A stretch of DNA of 64,000 bases from an uncultured Collinsella sp. (GTDB lineage: Bacteria > Actinomycetota > Coriobacteriia > Coriobacteriales > Coriobacteriaceae): contig UQIB01000004.1 of assembly GCA_900541015.1 (NCBI GenBank), forward strand, positions 20,430-84,429, written 5' to 3'. The notes under the pieces were generated by a model. It searched no databases and was not told where the DNA came from. It saw only the letters and a list, made by a program, of their open reading frames with translations. The translations under genes were made by a program, and so were the position numbers. Of this stretch, positions 18,306 to 25,925 are shown piece by piece (position 1 is the stretch's first letter; the number at the start of each line of letters is the position of its first letter).

Positions 18306-18346
18306 AATGGCCCGTGCATCGATGTGTGATGCGCGGGCCATTTTGT
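18306..18346 (+). terminator. Intrinsic terminator of module B
   Basis: AATGGCCCG(T)GCATC pairs with GATGCGCGGGCCATT and is followed by TTGTTT. Confidence 0.85.
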
Positions 18347-18372
18347 TTAGACCGCACCCGTCCTCCTGTTCA

Positions 18373-18587
18373 TCTCAATCTGTAACATCTAGCCGAGTTT
18401 TTCGGTCCAAGCTGTTACAGATCGAGGTGAACGCACAGGCCAAGCCGAAAATCTCAATCTGTAACATGTAGACCGCTTTTGACCGCTTAGATGTTACAGA
18501 TCGAGACAAACAGAACGCCCGAGCAGAAATATCTCAATCTGTAACATCTAGCTGAGATTTTCGGCCCTACCTGTTACAGGTTGAGAT
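18373..18587. repeat. Palindromic repeat array 2 (three units)
   Basis: Units at 18373-18428, 18452-18506 and 18532-18587 start 79-80 bp apart. Each has TCTCAATCTGTAACA and its partner TGTTACAG(A/G)T(C/T)GAG. Spacers of ~24 bp begin GAACGC or ACAAACAG and vary. Confidence 0.85.
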
Positions 18588-18604
18588 GAACGAGCCGAGT
18601 ACGT

Positions 18605-19615
18605 CTACGCCCGCAGATCCTTTACGCTGGAACGCTCGACCAACACGCCCGAGACGAGTGTGCGGCTTCTGGAGCTCGGGGCTTCCAAGCCCGCAACGAC
18701 CTCGTTAAGCGCACGGACGCCCAGCTCACGGTGGCGAAACTTCACCGACGTCAGAATCGAGTTGGGAATCGTCTTGTAGAGCTCATCGTCGAAGCCGATC
18801 ACAGACACGTCGTCGGGCACACTGAGCCCTTTGTCGCGTAGAGCCGTCATCACGCCGTTTGCCATGCAGTCGTTAGCAGCGAGGACCGCCGTGCAATCGG
18901 GTTTATCGGCAAGCACAAGGCCAGCGGCATAGCCACTATCCGCATTCCAATCGCCTTGAAGAGGCTCGGGCGGCTCAATGCCACGTGCCTCGAGTGCCGC
19001 ACGCCAACCTTTCATACGGCACTGGCTCGACAGCGACTCTTGCTTACCAGAGACGAAGTACACGTTCTTGTGCCCGTGATTCAAGAAGTACTCGCACGCC
19101 ATGCGCGCGCCGCCCTCTTGATCGTCACTGACGGTGGAGCAGGTAGGATGCTCCATCGGTGTGATAATCACCGTCTTGAGGTCTTTCGGCGCCTCAAAGG
19201 TATCAAAGTCATCAACCATCTGACGCAGGTTGAAGATCATCCCATCAACGGGCAGCTGCGACATCCTGCGCGCCGCTTCGGCAAGGGTCATCTTCTCCCC
19301 TGCGCGCTTCTTAATCATCGTGAGCGCAAAGCCGCGTTCTTCGGCGGCATCGGCGATACCGTCAATCATGTCCACGGCACCGCCCGACAAGTGGAACAGC
19401 ACGACGCCGATGCACCCGTAACGGCCCAACTTGAGCGAACGCGCGGCAAAGTTGGCTCGAAACCCGAGCGCCTCCATTGCGGAATGGACCTTATCGCGTG
19501 TCGACTCGCGCACGCTATCGGGCTCGTTGATCACGCGCGACACCGTCTTGAGAGAAACGCCCGCGGCAACTGCCACATCGTTCATCGAGACATTTTTCTT
19601 GTCCATCGTTGCCAC
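18605..19615 (-). CDS. LacI-family regulator of lac module C
   Basis: About 336 residues from a GTG at 19615 preceded by GGAG; the ATG six bases downstream (19606) lacks a well-placed ribosome site. HTH MNDVAVAAGVSLKTVSRVI, hinge FRANFAARSLKLG, then a PBP-like sensor domain. Diverges from the EIICB at 19890. The gap carries a perfect 18 bp palindrome AATGACAACGTTGTCATT (19769-19786) and a related site (19745-19763), the expected operators. Confidence 0.88.
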   Translation of the reverse strand: MATMDKKNVSMNDVAVAAGVSLKTVSRVINEPDSVRESTRDKVHSAMEALGFRANFAARSLKLGRYGCIGVVLFHLSGGAVDMIDGIADAAEERGFALTMIKKRAGEKMTLAEAARRMSQLPVDGMIFNLRQMVDDFDTFEAPKDLKTVIITPMEHPTCSTVSDDQEGGARMACEYFLNHGHKNVYFVSGKQESLSSQCRMKGWRAALEARGIEPPEPLQGDWNADSGYAAGLVLADKPDCTAVLAANDCMANGVMTALRDKGLSVPDDVSVIGFDDELYKTIPNSILTSVKFRHRELGVRALNEVVAGLEAPSSRSRTLVSGVLVERSSVKDLRA

Positions 19616-19688
19616 TGCTTCTCCACTCGGTTCTCCATCACTTGTTTTTCGCGTTCTAGCATACACTACCTGCCTGACTGATAAATCA

Positions 19689-19786
19689 ACCGTTTACCGG
19701 ACAATATCGACCACTCACCCGTATATCCTTGTTGCTCTTTCAAAAATGTCTTACGTTGTCATTAACGAAATGACAACGTTGTCATT
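19689..19786. promoter_or_regulatory. Module C control region
   Basis: ACCGTTTACCGG (19689-19700) is the shared motif. O1 AATGTCTTACGTTGTCATT (19745-19763) and O2, the perfect palindrome (19769-19786), are 24 bp apart. They resemble the module A and B operators around the central ACGT but differ in the flanking bases. Confidence 0.65.
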
Positions 19787-19889
19787 TCGCAATGCCTTCC
19801 TTAAGCGGAAGGTTTCCGGGCAGTCCTGACCATCCATCGACGACCAGTTCCATCCACATGCATCGCGCATCGAGCAGCAAAGGAGCTCT

Positions 19890-21668
19890 ATGGACGCCAT
19901 CGTAAAGATGCTCGAAAAGCATCAACCGTTCTTTGAGAAGATCTCGAGGAACATCTACCTCCAGGCCATTAAGGACGGATTCCTTGGGTGCATGCCCATC
20001 GTCCTCACCTCTTCGATCTTCCTGCTGATTGCCACCCTTCCTGGCGTAGTCGGCATCACGCTGCCCCAGCCGCTCATCGACTGGTGCAACAAGCTGTACA
20101 ACTTCACCATGGGCGTTATGGGCATCATGGTTGCCGGCACCACTGCCAAGAACTTCACGGCATCCATGAACCGTCGCATGCCCGCCGGCAAAGTGCTCAA
20201 CGACGGTTCCACCATGGTGGCCGCCCAGTGCAGCATGCTGCTGCTCGCAGTCACGCAGTTCACCACCAAGTTCAACGGCTCCGAACTTTCGGTCTTCGAT
20301 TGCACCAGCATGGGCACGCGCGGTCTGTTCTCGGCCTATATCGCCGCGTTCATTACCGTGTGGGTCTACAAATTCTGCGTCTCGCGCGATCTGACCATTA
20401 AGCTGCCCAAGGAGGTCCCGGGCGCCATCGCTCAGAACTTCCGCGACATCATCCCCTTTGGCGGCGCCGTCATCATCTGCGGCATCATCGATGTCATCGT
20501 GCGCAACCTCATGGGCGTTCCGTTCTCCGAGCTGCTTATCAAGCTGCTCTCCCCGCTCTTTACCGCTGCAGAAACCTATCCTGGCCTTATCCTTATCCAG
20601 GCAGCCACCGCGTTCTTCTGGTTCATCGGCGTCCACGGCCCCTCGATCGTCCAGCCGGGCATCGACCCCATCCGTCTTGCCAACCAGGCCGAGAACCTGC
20701 AGGTTCTGCTGGCAGGTGGCCACCCCGCTCACTCCCTCACCTTTAACATGTCACTCGTGGGTGAGTTCGGCGGCACCGGCGCCACGTTCATCGTGCCGCT
20801 TCTGCTGATTCTCTTTATGAAGTCCAAGCAGCTCAAAGCCGTCGGTAAGGCCTCGATTGTTCCTGTTGCCTTTGCTGTCAACGAGCCGCTGCTCTTTGGC
20901 GCGCCGATGATCCTTAACCCCTACATGCTCGTCCCCTTTGTTGCCGCCGGTTGCGTCAACGTGAGTGTTGCCAAGTTCTTTATCGATAATGTGGGCATGA
21001 ACGGCTTCTCCTTCGTGGTGCCTTGGGCTACCCCTGCCCCCATCGGCATCTTCATCACCACGAACTTCCAGCTTATCGCCCTGGTATTTGTCGCGATTAT
21101 CATCTTGCTGGACGCCATCATCTACCTGCCGTTCTTGAAGGCATACGATAAGCTGCTCTGCGACCAGGAGGCCGAGCGCGCCGCCGAGCTGGGTCTCGAG
21201 TCCGATGGTGCCGCTGCCATCGCCGCCAACGCCCCTGCGCCCGCTGTCGAGCAGGCTACCGCTTCCGTCGAGACGACTGTTGCCGCCGCCGACAGCAAGC
21301 CTGTCGCCGATCAGCCCGAGTCCGCCGCCGACGCATCCGCTAAGAAGGACGTCGATGGCCTGAAGGTCCTCGTCCTGTGCGCCGGCGCCGGCACCTCTGC
21401 CATGCTCGCCAACGCCATCAAGGAAGGTGCCGCACAGACCGGAGAGAACATCGCTTCCTCCGCAGGCGCCTATGGTCAGCACACTGCCATCATGGATCAG
21501 TACGACGTTATCGTGCTTGCCCCGCAGGTTCGTAGCTACTACAACGACATGAAGGCCGACACCGATCGCCTGGGCATTAAGCTGCTCGCCCCGCGCGGCA
21601 AGGAATATATCGACCTTACCCGCGATCCCGCTGGCGCCATTAAGTGGCTCCGCGAGAACCTCGACTAG
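19890..21668 (+). CDS. lacE: PTS lactose-family EIICB component, module C
   Basis: 592 residues. EIIC ~1-420 (FIGVHGPSIVQP and FAVNEPLLFGAP), an unusually long Ala/Glu/Ser-rich linker (~430-490), and EIIB with phospho-Cys497 in VLCAGAGTSAMLA. AAGGAG lies four bases before the ATG. It is followed by a hairpin and the module C GH1 gene. No EIIA domain. In modules A and C the permease comes first; in B the order is reversed. Confidence 0.91.
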   Translation: MDAIVKMLEKHQPFFEKISRNIYLQAIKDGFLGCMPIVLTSSIFLLIATLPGVVGITLPQPLIDWCNKLYNFTMGVMGIMVAGTTAKNFTASMNRRMPAGKVLNDGSTMVAAQCSMLLLAVTQFTTKFNGSELSVFDCTSMGTRGLFSAYIAAFITVWVYKFCVSRDLTIKLPKEVPGAIAQNFRDIIPFGGAVIICGIIDVIVRNLMGVPFSELLIKLLSPLFTAAETYPGLILIQAATAFFWFIGVHGPSIVQPGIDPIRLANQAENLQVLLAGGHPAHSLTFNMSLVGEFGGTGATFIVPLLLILFMKSKQLKAVGKASIVPVAFAVNEPLLFGAPMILNPYMLVPFVAAGCVNVSVAKFFIDNVGMNGFSFVVPWATPAPIGIFITTNFQLIALVFVAIIILLDAIIYLPFLKAYDKLLCDQEAERAAELGLESDGAAAIAANAPAPAVEQATASVETTVAAADSKPVADQPESAADASAKKDVDGLKVLVLCAGAGTSAMLANAIKEGAAQTGENIASSAGAYGQHTAIMDQYDVIVLAPQVRSYYNDMKADTDRLGIKLLAPRGKEYIDLTRDPAGAIKWLRENLD

Positions 21669-21683
21669 TTTTCTCCCTCTGTT

Positions 21684-21710
21684 GGTGCCCGGATCCCCGG
21701 TTCGGGCACC
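21684..21710 (+). other. Intercistronic hairpin between EIICB and GH1 (module C)
   Basis: GGTGCCCG pairs with CGGGCACC across 11 nt in the 76-base gap. Its position matches the hairpins in modules A and B. Confidence 0.5.
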
Positions 21711-21744
21711 TCTCCCTATTCGTATCCCACAGAAAGGATGACTC

Positions 21745-23166
21745 ATGACCAACCCCATGCAGTTCCCCGACGGCTTTGTGTTTGGCGGCGCCACCGCCGC
21801 TTACCAGGTTGAGGGCGAGACCCGCACACACGGCAAGGGCAAAGTGCCCTGGGACGATTTCCTGGCTGCTCAGGGTCGCTTCTCCCCCGACCCCGCAAGC
21901 GATTTCTACAACAAGTATCCGGTCGATATCGACCTGTGCCAGCGCTTCGGCATCAACGGCATTCGCGTCTCCATCGCTTGGAGCCGTATCTTCCCCAGTG
22001 GCACCGGCGAGGTTAACCCCGAGGGCGTCGCTTTCTATCACGAGCTTTTTGCCACCTGCAACAAAGCTGGCGTTATCCCCTATGTCACGCTCGATCACTT
22101 TGACACGCCTGAGGCCTTTTACCAGGACGGTGGCGAGGGCTTCCTGACGCGCACGACGATTGACGCCTTTGTCGAGTACGCCAAGTTCTGCTTTGCCGAG
22201 TTCACCGAGGTCAAGCACTGGTTCACCTTTAACGAGATTCCCGCAACCGCCGAGGGCAGCTTTATCGTCGGCAACTGGCCGCACGGCGAGAAGTATCGCC
22301 TGGACAAGGCCTTCCAGCTCATGCACAACATGATGGTGGGCCACGCCAAGGCTGTCGTCGCCTTCCATGAGGGCGGCTTTGAGGGCGAGATCGGCATTGT
22401 CCAGAACCTGGAGCCCAAGTATCCCCTCGACCCCAACAACGCCGCCGACTGCGAGGCAGCTCGCATGGCCGACGTTATCAACAACCGCTGGGTACTCGAC
22501 GCCACCTTCCGCGGCCACTATGCAGCCGACACCATGGAAGCTGCGACCAAGCTGGCCCATATCGCCGGCGGCGAGCTCGACGTCCGCGACGAGGACGTCG
22601 CCGCGCTGACCGCCGCGCTCCCCTACAACGATTGCCTGGGCGTCAACACCTACAAGTGCCAGTTCCTGCGTGCCGCCGAGGGCGAAAACGACATCAACCA
22701 CAATGGCACCGGCGACAAGGGCTCCTCGCGCTGGTTCCTCAAGGGCGTGGGCGAGTCATGCGTGCGCGAAGGCGTACCCACCACCGATTGGGACTGGATC
22801 ATCTATCCCGAGGGCCTCTACGACCTGCTGCTCCGCATTAAGAACGATTACCCCAACTATAAGAAGATCTACATCACCGAGAACGGCATGGGCTATAAGG
22901 ACGACTTCGAGGACGGCTTTATCGATGACGCCCCTCGCATCGACTATATGCGCCAGCATCTCGCGTGGATCCTCAAGGCAATCGACGGCGGCGTGAACGT
23001 CGACGGTTACTTTGTGTGGTCGCTGCAGGACCAGTTCTCCTGGACCAACGGCTATAACAAGCGCTATGGCCTGTTCTACATCGACTTCGAGACCCAGGCC
23101 CGCTATCCCAAGGCGAGCGCGTACTGGTACAAGAACGTCGCGGAGACCGGCCTGCTCATGGCCTAA
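21745..23166 (+). CDS. lacG: 6-phospho-beta-galactosidase, GH1, module C
   Basis: 473 residues, close to the module A enzyme and to Lactococcus LacG. Acid/base Glu164 (TFNE), nucleophile Glu379 (ITENG), and substrate phosphate and O4 contacts Ser432, Trp433, Lys439 and Tyr441 are present. GAAAGGA precedes the ATG. The conserved HFD motif after the fourth strand reads TLDHFD here against TLHHFD in module A. This is the last gene of the third lac module. Confidence 0.92.
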   Translation: MTNPMQFPDGFVFGGATAAYQVEGETRTHGKGKVPWDDFLAAQGRFSPDPASDFYNKYPVDIDLCQRFGINGIRVSIAWSRIFPSGTGEVNPEGVAFYHELFATCNKAGVIPYVTLDHFDTPEAFYQDGGEGFLTRTTIDAFVEYAKFCFAEFTEVKHWFTFNEIPATAEGSFIVGNWPHGEKYRLDKAFQLMHNMMVGHAKAVVAFHEGGFEGEIGIVQNLEPKYPLDPNNAADCEAARMADVINNRWVLDATFRGHYAADTMEAATKLAHIAGGELDVRDEDVAALTAALPYNDCLGVNTYKCQFLRAAEGENDINHNGTGDKGSSRWFLKGVGESCVREGVPTTDWDWIIYPEGLYDLLLRIKNDYPNYKKIYITENGMGYKDDFEDGFIDDAPRIDYMRQHLAWILKAIDGGVNVDGYFVWSLQDQFSWTNGYNKRYGLFYIDFETQARYPKASAYWYKNVAETGLLMA

Positions 23167-23188
23167 CTTTTGCCGCATACCCCCTGTC

Positions 23189-23237
23189 GGCCGCATGCGA
23201 ATCCCTCCACGGTTCGCATGCGGCCTTTTTTGTTTTT
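23189..23237 (+). terminator. Intrinsic terminator of module C
   Basis: GGCCGCATGCGAA pairs with TTCGCATGCGGCC and is followed by T6GT5. Confidence 0.9.
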
Positions 23238-23260
23238 AGTGGGCCCGAGCAGACCGTTTG

Positions 23261-23476
23261 TCTCGATCTGTAACATCTAGAAGGGATTTTCGGTCCTACC
23301 TGTTACAGATCAAGACAAACGCGCGGCCCGAACTTGAAAATCTCAATCTGTAACACGTAGCCCGTTTTTTCACGTCTACCTGTTACAGATCGAGACAAAC
23401 GCCACAGGTCAATCCCTTTAATCTCAATCTGTAACATCTAGCCGAGTTTTTCGATCCCAACTGTTACAGATCAAGA
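23261..23476. repeat. Palindromic repeat array 3 (three units)
   Basis: Units at 23261-23316, 23341-23396 and 23422-23476 (period 80-81 bp) have the same ATCTGTAACA...TGTTACAGAT hairpin core as arrays 1 and 2. Spacers begin ACAAACGC and otherwise vary. Confidence 0.85.
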
Positions 23477-23531
23477 CAATAAGATAGTCAAATCCGAACT
23501 TTCCAAGCAGTTATGAAGCATGGTTTCTAGT

Positions 23532-23606
23532 TTTCGGTATCACGAACATACTTTCGGTATCATTTAATGGTATCATGATATCGAAAGTATGTTCGTGATA
23601 CCGAAA
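23532..23606. promoter_or_regulatory. 75 bp inverted repeat over the fic promoter
   Basis: A perfect 25 bp arm beginning TTTCGGTATCACGAACATAC (23532-23556) is repeated inverted at 23582-23606, around a 25 bp centre with further GGTATCA/TGATATC copies. The right arm ends at the GGAG ribosome site of the Fic gene, so a bound repressor or an RNA hairpin here would block transcription or translation. Confidence 0.8.
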
Positions 23607-23614
23607 GGAGCCGC

Positions 23615-24847
23615 ATGCGCCAGTTCGATTACACCACAGTCCCAGCGGAACTCGAAGCAACTCCAATCACCAACCTCCTCCTCTCGATACGCGAGCATAA
23701 AGGCCGTCAGCTTGCTCTGAGTCAAGTCAAACCCGAGCTTCTATCGTCCCTAATGGAGGAGGCTAAGATCCAAAGCACCCGATCCTCCAACGGACTTGAA
23801 GGAATTTTTACCACCCAAAAAAGACTCAAAGCGATCATGGCGTATTCCGCCAAGCCAAGTTCCCGCGCAGAGGAAGAAATCGCTGGATACCGAGATGTGC
23901 TGTCGCTTATTCACGAGCAACACGATTCCATTCCAGTAACGCCATCTGTCATTCTGCAGTTGCATCGTGACCTCATGGCGCACACGGCAATCTCGTATGG
24001 AGGCCATTGGAAAGATAGCGATAACGAAATCGTCTCCATTGACGATCAAGGTAATCGATTTGTGCGCTTTAGGCCCCCTTCGGCTCTAGCAACCCCGGGA
24101 CTTATTAAAGAAGCCTGCCAGTCCCTCAACGATGCTTTATCTCGCCAAGTTTGCGATCCCCTCCTTATATCGCTCCGCTTTATCTTCGATTTTGTTAGCA
24201 TTCATCCCTTCAACGATGGCAATGGCAGGATGAGCCGGCTCCTTACAACGCTGCTGCTCGAAAAGACTGGATACGACGTTGCGCGTTACATCAGCATCGA
24301 ACGACTTATTGAAGACAACAAAGCGCTTTACTACAACGCCCTCGCTGCAAGCTCCACTGGATGGAATGAAAATCAAAACACCGAAGTGCCCTTTATCCGT
24401 TTCATGCTCGGAACAACCCTGGCAGCCTACCGACAGCTCGAGCAGCGTACCTTAATTGAATCAAGCACTCGTCCCATGTCGAAGCAAGCGCGCATCGCTG
24501 TTCTATTTCAACAGAGACCCGGCGTCATTAAGAAATCCGACATCCGGTCCAACTGCCCCGATATCAGCGAGGTAACCGTTAAACGAACCCTCGGTCAGCT
24601 TGTTAGTTGCAGCGCAATCGAAAAAACAGGAGCGGGTCGTTCGACGGGCTACATACTTAAAGACGTCCACGCTCTGGAATTATTCTTGCAATCTGCAATA
24701 CCCGATAGCGAGCCAGCAATAAAACAAGGATCCCCAAAGGATAAACTCCTTGAACGTATGAACCGCGCCGAAGATGAAAGCAGAGACGCACTCTACGAAG
24801 ACTACGATTCATTCTCAAGGGATATCAAAGCGAGATACGGAGTCTAG
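23615..24847 (+). CDS. Fic-domain protein (predicted AMPylase) with C-terminal winged helix
   Basis: 410 residues. Fic proteins usually transfer AMP from ATP to protein hydroxyls. The catalytic motif HPFNDGNGR (197-205) is complete. An N-terminal inhibitory motif SxxxEG (Ser58-Glu62-Gly63) marks it as a class II, self-inhibited Fic. Residues ~285-355 look like a winged HTH (SDIRSNCPDISEVTVKRTL), so the protein may bind its own promoter repeat. AAAGGAG precedes the ATG. A free-standing gene between the lac modules and the DeoR gene; target proteins are unknown. Confidence 0.88.
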   Translation: MRQFDYTTVPAELEATPITNLLLSIREHKGRQLALSQVKPELLSSLMEEAKIQSTRSSNGLEGIFTTQKRLKAIMAYSAKPSSRAEEEIAGYRDVLSLIHEQHDSIPVTPSVILQLHRDLMAHTAISYGGHWKDSDNEIVSIDDQGNRFVRFRPPSALATPGLIKEACQSLNDALSRQVCDPLLISLRFIFDFVSIHPFNDGNGRMSRLLTTLLLEKTGYDVARYISIERLIEDNKALYYNALAASSTGWNENQNTEVPFIRFMLGTTLAAYRQLEQRTLIESSTRPMSKQARIAVLFQQRPGVIKKSDIRSNCPDISEVTVKRTLGQLVSCSAIEKTGAGRSTGYILKDVHALELFLQSAIPDSEPAIKQGSPKDKLLERMNRAEDESRDALYEDYDSFSRDIKARYGV

Positions 24848-24887
24848 CCATATCTCAGAATGGCCTTACCCTTGTTGCCCAAAACTA

Positions 24888-24912
24888 TTGGCGCGTCATA
24901 TTGACACGCCAA
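24888..24912. terminator. Hairpin between convergent fic and DeoR genes
   Basis: TTGGCGCGTCA pairs with TGACACGCCAA. There is no clear T run, so it is at best a weak bidirectional terminator. Confidence 0.4.
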
Positions 24913-24956
24913 TTCCTCGCCACGGCAAGGGGCAGAAGCATCGCCTGCAGCGATAG

Positions 24957-25721
24957 CTAGCAAATGATCTGCGTGTGCTCCTCGATAGCGACACGATCCT
25001 CGGCGGTAATACCTGGCTCGCACACCACGGCGTCCAAATTGTCCAGGCGGCAGAAGGTGTAGAAGTCGCGCTTGCCGATCTTGCTGGAGTCGGCGATCAG
25101 ATAGCGCGAGTCTGCCTTGCTAAAGGCGAGCTGCTGGATACGGCCCTCTTCCATGTTAGACGTGGACACGTCGCCGTCCAAAATGCCGTTGGCGCCAATA
25201 AAGGCTGCGTCGATACCCAGCGCACGCAGGGTGTCCTCGGCCATGGGGCCCACAAAGGCGGCGGTGCGGCGACGGTACATACCGCCCACGAGGCACAGAT
25301 CGCAGTCTTCGCGCGCCTCGAGCAGGTTAAACACCGAAAGCGAGTTGGTCACAATGCGCAGGCGACACGCCGGCAGCATCGAGGCCATCTGCTCCACCGT
25401 AGTGCCCGTGCCTAAAAAGATGGTCGAGCCCTCCTCGATAAGCTCCACAGCACGGCGCGCAATCTGCAGCTTTTCCTCGGCATGCTTCGTGCGCTTTTCG
25501 CTGTGCGAATACTCATGGCGCAACATAGCGTGCGGACGACTCTGCGCACTACGGGCGCCGCCGTGCACACGCTCGATCTCGCCCAGGCTCGCAAGCTCCT
25601 CAAGGTCGCGGCGAATCGTCATATCCGAGACACCCAGTGCATCCGAAATCTCCTTGACCGAGACCGTGCCCTGCTCCTCGAGCAACTGACGAACCTTATC
25701 CTGTCGCTCCGCTTTAATCAC
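24957..25721 (-). CDS. DeoR-family sugar regulator, probably LacR-like
   Basis: About 254 residues from GTG at 25721. GAGGA lies six bases upstream and the N-terminus IKAERQDKV is typical; the frame is open to a GTG at 25748. N-terminal HTH (VSVKEISDALGVSDMTIRRDL), the DeoR signature LEELASLGEIERVHGGA, and a C-terminal sugar-phosphate sensor domain (FLGTGTTVEQMA near 100, ADSSKIGK near 220). Its promoter shares ATTCAAACAGTAAC with that of lacABXC, and CAATTCAAAC-type sites also precede lacF and nagE. I infer a tagatose-6-P or galactose-6-P responsive repressor that also controls itself. Confidence 0.85.
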   Translation of the reverse strand: MIKAERQDKVRQLLEEQGTVSVKEISDALGVSDMTIRRDLEELASLGEIERVHGGARSAQSRPHAMLRHEYSHSEKRTKHAEEKLQIARRAVELIEEGSTIFLGTGTTVEQMASMLPACRLRIVTNSLSVFNLLEAREDCDLCLVGGMYRRRTAAFVGPMAEDTLRALGIDAAFIGANGILDGDVSTSNMEEGRIQQLAFSKADSRYLIADSSKIGKRDFYTFCRLDNLDAVVCEPGITAEDRVAIEEHTQIIC

Positions 25722-25751
25722 GATGAGTCCTCGCTGTTCCACGCTCACGTC

Positions 25752-25780
25752 AATTCAAACAGTAACGAACAAATTGTAAC
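25752..25780 (-). promoter_or_regulatory. DeoR gene promoter with candidate autoregulatory site
   Basis: ATTCAAACAGTAAC (25753-25766) followed by GAACAAATTGTAAC. The first 14 bases are identical to 6441-6454 before lacA. The reverse complement contains TGTTTGAAT and TTTGTT, similar to known LacR half-sites. Confidence 0.55.
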
Positions 25781-25925
25781 AGACCCGTGCGCGTCAAAAT
25801 GAACGCTCGTACAACTCCAATCATCACTTTTTTGAGAAAAATACCCCCTGCTTTAGTGGGGTGTAGTGATAATCTTGCCTGTTCGCGCTACAGTTTGTCC
25901 GAAATACCTCGATGTTAGGAACCAA

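Noticed and set aside
14887..23166. 6-phospho-beta-glucosidase (cellobiose) assignment for the GH1 enzymes
   Set aside because: All three keep the Trp and Ser-Lys-Tyr pattern of LacG, and the tagatose-6-P pathway genes are nearby.
13364..23476. CRISPR arrays
   Set aside because: Regular repeats with variable spacers, but units are ~55 bp diverged palindromes, there are at most three per site, spacers are short and partly similar, and no cas genes are near.
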